Source: Clostridiales bacterium (lineage in GTDB: Bacteria > Bacillota > Clostridia > Lachnospirales > WQUN01). From it: a stretch of 6,222 nt of DNA. Each line of letters begins with the position of its first letter. Within the stretch, counting starts at the first letter, position 1. The DNA is taken from the NCBI GenBank assembly GCA_031273705.1, contig JAISRJ010000286.1, positions 1 to 6,222 of the forward strand. The letters are read 5' to 3'. The translations under genes were made by a program, and so were the position numbers. Below are positions 4,079-6,222 of the stretch, piece after piece. Under the pieces are notes generated by a model. That model was not told the DNA's origin. It did not search any database and was given only the letters and a program-made list of their open reading frames with translations.

Positions 4079-6222
4079 TTAAGCGCTTTTTCTGATTTGA
4101 GAAGAATTGTCTTTTCTAAGACGGAATACACCTATCATTTCATCTAGAGTGGTAGACTGTGTGGAAAGTTGTTGCGCCGACGCCGCCACTTCTTGCGAAG
4201 TAGCGGAGTTGTTCTGCACAACCTGTGCAATTTGGCTTAAGCCGATATTCACCTGCGAAACCGCATCGGATTGCTCCTCGGAGGCACTGGCTATATCGCC
4301 AATCAAATCCGCTATCTCCTGAGCGCCGGAGACTATGCGATCCAACGCCTGCGCCGTGTTCCGCGCAATCTCTGTTCCCGCGTTTACATTTGTTATCGAC
4401 TCACCGATCATTTCTGTAGTTTCTTTCGCCGCCGTTTGACTGCGACCCGCCAAGTTACGCACTTCCGCCGCCACAACCGCGAAACCTTTACCGTGCTCGC
4501 CAGCGCGCGCCGCCTCTACAGCCGCGTTAAGCGCAAGCAGATTGGTCTGGAAAGCTATATCGTCTATAACCTTTATGATATTTGAAATCTTGCTGGAAGA
4601 AAGTTTTATTCCCTCCATAGATTCTAACATGCGTTTCATTTCTTCATTGCCTGTCATGGCGTTTTCTGTGGACTTACGTGATAATTCGCTGGCCTTCGCG
4701 GCGTTTTCCGCGTTGTCTTTAGTCTTTTCACTTATACTGTCTACAGTCGCGTTAAGCTCTTCAATTGCTCCCGCTTGTTGGGTAGTGCCTTCCGCTAAAG
4801 AATTACTGCTATCCGAAACCACTGTGGAACTGGTCGAGACCGCTTGCGCTGTTTCACTAAACCGGACCATTACATGATTAAGCTGCGCCATTATTTGATT
4901 TATCGCGGTTTTTATTATACCAAAATCGCCCACATAATCTCTATTAATCTCTTGAGTCAGATCATTATCCGCTATAGCAGACAGTGTTTTAGCTATTTCT
5001 TTAATATAACCACTGATTGTAGAACTCATGTTGTTCAGCGAATTTTTAATTACGTTATAGTCGCCTTGATACTCCGTCGTAACCTCCGCGCTTAAGTTTC
5101 CATTTTCTATTTGATGCAGAGCGCTTATTGTTTCAGAAATAGGTTTGTTAATATTATCCATAACTTGATTAAGTTCTTCAAAGATTGTTTTCCATTCGCC
5201 TTTATACCTGTCTATATCTAATTTACTCTTTAAGTCGCCGATAGAGATCTTATTCGCGGCGGTTTCAATTTCACTTGTCACGTTCCTTAAATTTTTGCTT
5301 AATGTATCCACGGCTATATTAACACGTCCAAAATTACCGGGCAATTGTTCCAGCTGCGGATTAAAATCGCCCTCGCCAAGCGAATTCATTATACTAATCA
5401 TTTGGCGAACGGTCATTACATAAAATCCAACCATTTTAGTAAGACCATCTACCAACTCTCCGAAAATACCCGCATAAAGACTAGAGTCTAGCATAACATC
5501 ATTATTACCTACTATGTGTTCATTTACCGCAAAGCTAATATCGTCTATTACAGTATTTATGTTCTTAGTCATTAATCTGAAACTATTCATTAATTCTCCA
5601 ATTTCGTCTTTGGATTCGTAAGTCAGATTAACATTCATCTTGCCTTGCGCAATTTGTTTAGCCGCGTCTACGGCTTGCCTTATTGGTTTTACTATGCTAC
5701 TGATAGTTATAAGCGCCAGCGCGATAGAAATAACTACGGCGATTGCGGTAATAGCTATAAGGATAGCTGTAGACGTGCCGGCTAACCGGTCGGTTTCAAC
5801 TTTATATTGTTCGGCTACCAGTTGGTTTTCTTGTAACACACCATTGACCGCGTCAAGTAAAGGCTGATATGCCGCCGCCATAGGACCATCCAGTAAAGAC
5901 AAAGCTTCAACCTCGTTTCCTGATTGAATAGCGGGTATAAATTGGTTTATGACTACGGATTTATAGTTGTCAAAATTTTGTAAAATTGCCTCGATGTATT
6001 GTATTTCTAAGGCGGTTTGCTTATCCTCGTTGCCTTGATACAGCTCTTTATACTCTTGCACTAATGTTGGATATTCGTTTAATTCTTGTTCTAAAGTAGA
6101 TATATCTTCTTGAGTAAGCGTCGAATTATTTATGTCTAAAATTGCCTCACGGGTCATTATGCGCAGTTGGTTTACCGCGTTTCTTAGCGCGGATGACCTC
6201 TCTATAGGCGCCACAACAAAAT
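4079..6222 (-). CDS. Methyl-accepting chemotaxis protein with several HAMP-like units (5' end outside window)
   Basis: The frame is open to the right edge, so the first membrane helix and start are missing; a GTG at 6214-6212 is not the likely start. Counting from that GTG codon, residues 1-146 are mostly helical and acidic, like the extracellular four-helix-bundle sensor. A membrane helix (148-172) is followed by HAMP (173-225, with SSIVKPI and DEIGELMNSF). Further HAMP-like segments lie at about 265-310, 312-357, 358-400 and 402-449, each with a G-D/N-(F/L) turn (GEGDF, SIGDL, ENGNL, DNDL). The signalling coiled coil (about 450-690) carries the conserved tip DDIAFQTNLLALNAAVEAARAGEHGKGFAVVA (split at 551-582) that contacts CheA and CheW. 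SASEEQSDA (643-651) resembles a methylation site. There is no C-terminal CheR-binding pentapeptide; it ends SSQIRKSA. The ligand is not predictable. It is convergent with the flotillin gene and shares its terminator. Confidence 0.95.
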   Translation of the reverse strand, partial: FVVAPIERSSALRNAVNQLRIMTREAILDINNSTLTQEDISTLEQELNEYPTLVQEYKELYQGNEDKQTALEIQYIEAILQNFDNYKSVVINQFIPAIQSGNEVEALSLLDGPMAAAYQPLLDAVNGVLQENQLVAEQYKVETDRLAGTSTAILIAITAIAVVISIALALITISSIVKPIRQAVDAAKQIAQGKMNVNLTYESKDEIGELMNSFRLMTKNINTVIDDISFAVNEHIVGNNDVMLDSSLYAGIFGELVDGLTKMVGFYVMTVRQMISIMNSLGEGDFNPQLEQLPGNFGRVNIAVDTLSKNLRNVTSEIETAANKISIGDLKSKLDIDRYKGEWKTIFEELNQVMDNINKPISETISALHQIENGNLSAEVTTEYQGDYNVIKNSLNNMSSTISGYIKEIAKTLSAIADNDLTQEINRDYVGDFGIIKTAINQIMAQLNHVMVRFSETAQAVSTSSTVVSDSSNSLAEGTTQQAGAIEELNATVDSISEKTKDNAENAAKASELSRKSTENAMTGNEEMKRMLESMEGIKLSSSKISNIIKVIDDIAFQTNLLALNAAVEAARAGEHGKGFAVVAAEVRNLAGRSQTAAKETTEMIGESITNVNAGTEIARNTAQALDRIVSGAQEIADLIGDIASASEEQSDAVSQVNIGLSQIAQVVQNNSATSQEVAASAQQLSTQSTTLDEMIGVFRLRKDNSSQIRKSA

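Noticed and set aside
6212..6214. GTG as the true start of the chemoreceptor
   Set aside because: The frame stays open to the edge, and the family needs a first membrane helix before the sensor domain, which is missing from this reading.
1..6222. Mobile elements, tRNA or rRNA genes, CRISPR array
   Set aside because: No transposase or integrase motifs, terminal inverted repeats, spaced direct repeats or cloverleaf-like segments were seen.

Overview
The window looks like chromosomal DNA from a low-to-moderate GC, endospore-forming member of the Bacillota, most likely a clostridial lineage. The evidence is a CwlD-type amidase (a spore-cortex enzyme), a cysteine-type putative amidase domain common in spore formers, a DUF6044 membrane-protein tail, a flotillin plus NfeD-like pair as in the Bacillus yuaF/floT locus, strong purine-rich Shine-Dalgarno (SD) sequences, and a multi-HAMP chemoreceptor. 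The species cannot be named from sequence alone.

Layout: (1) 1-284, plus strand: the 3' end of a DUF6044-like membrane protein that begins outside the window. (2) 285-637: a gap with no convincing gene, holding an exact 15-bp tandem duplication and a hairpin that could end transcription from both sides. (3) 638-1891, minus strand: cwlD followed 60 bp downstream by a 164-residue putative amidase. The gap between them holds a terminator-like hairpin whose 3' arm is the SD of the second gene, and in its loop a sequence fitting a sigma-K-type promoter. (4) 1892-2209: a divergent intergenic region with a short minus-strand frame that lacks a normal start codon and a good extended -10 sigma-A-type promoter pointing right. 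(5) 2210-4020, plus strand: a short NfeD-like membrane protein and a flotillin, probably one membrane-microdomain operon, closed by a strong bidirectional terminator. (6) 4079 to the right edge, minus strand: a methyl-accepting chemotaxis protein lacking only its N-terminus, which lies beyond the window.

How the genes work together: CwlD and its neighbour plausibly belong to cell-wall or spore-cortex metabolism and may be differentially expressed through the unusual intergenic structure. The NfeD-like protein and the flotillin form a known functional partnership at the membrane. The chemoreceptor is an independent unit convergent with the flotillin operon.

No mobile element, RNA gene or CRISPR array was seen. 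No wholly new multi-gene system is evident; the most unusual signal is the cwlD-amidase junction around 1133-1192.
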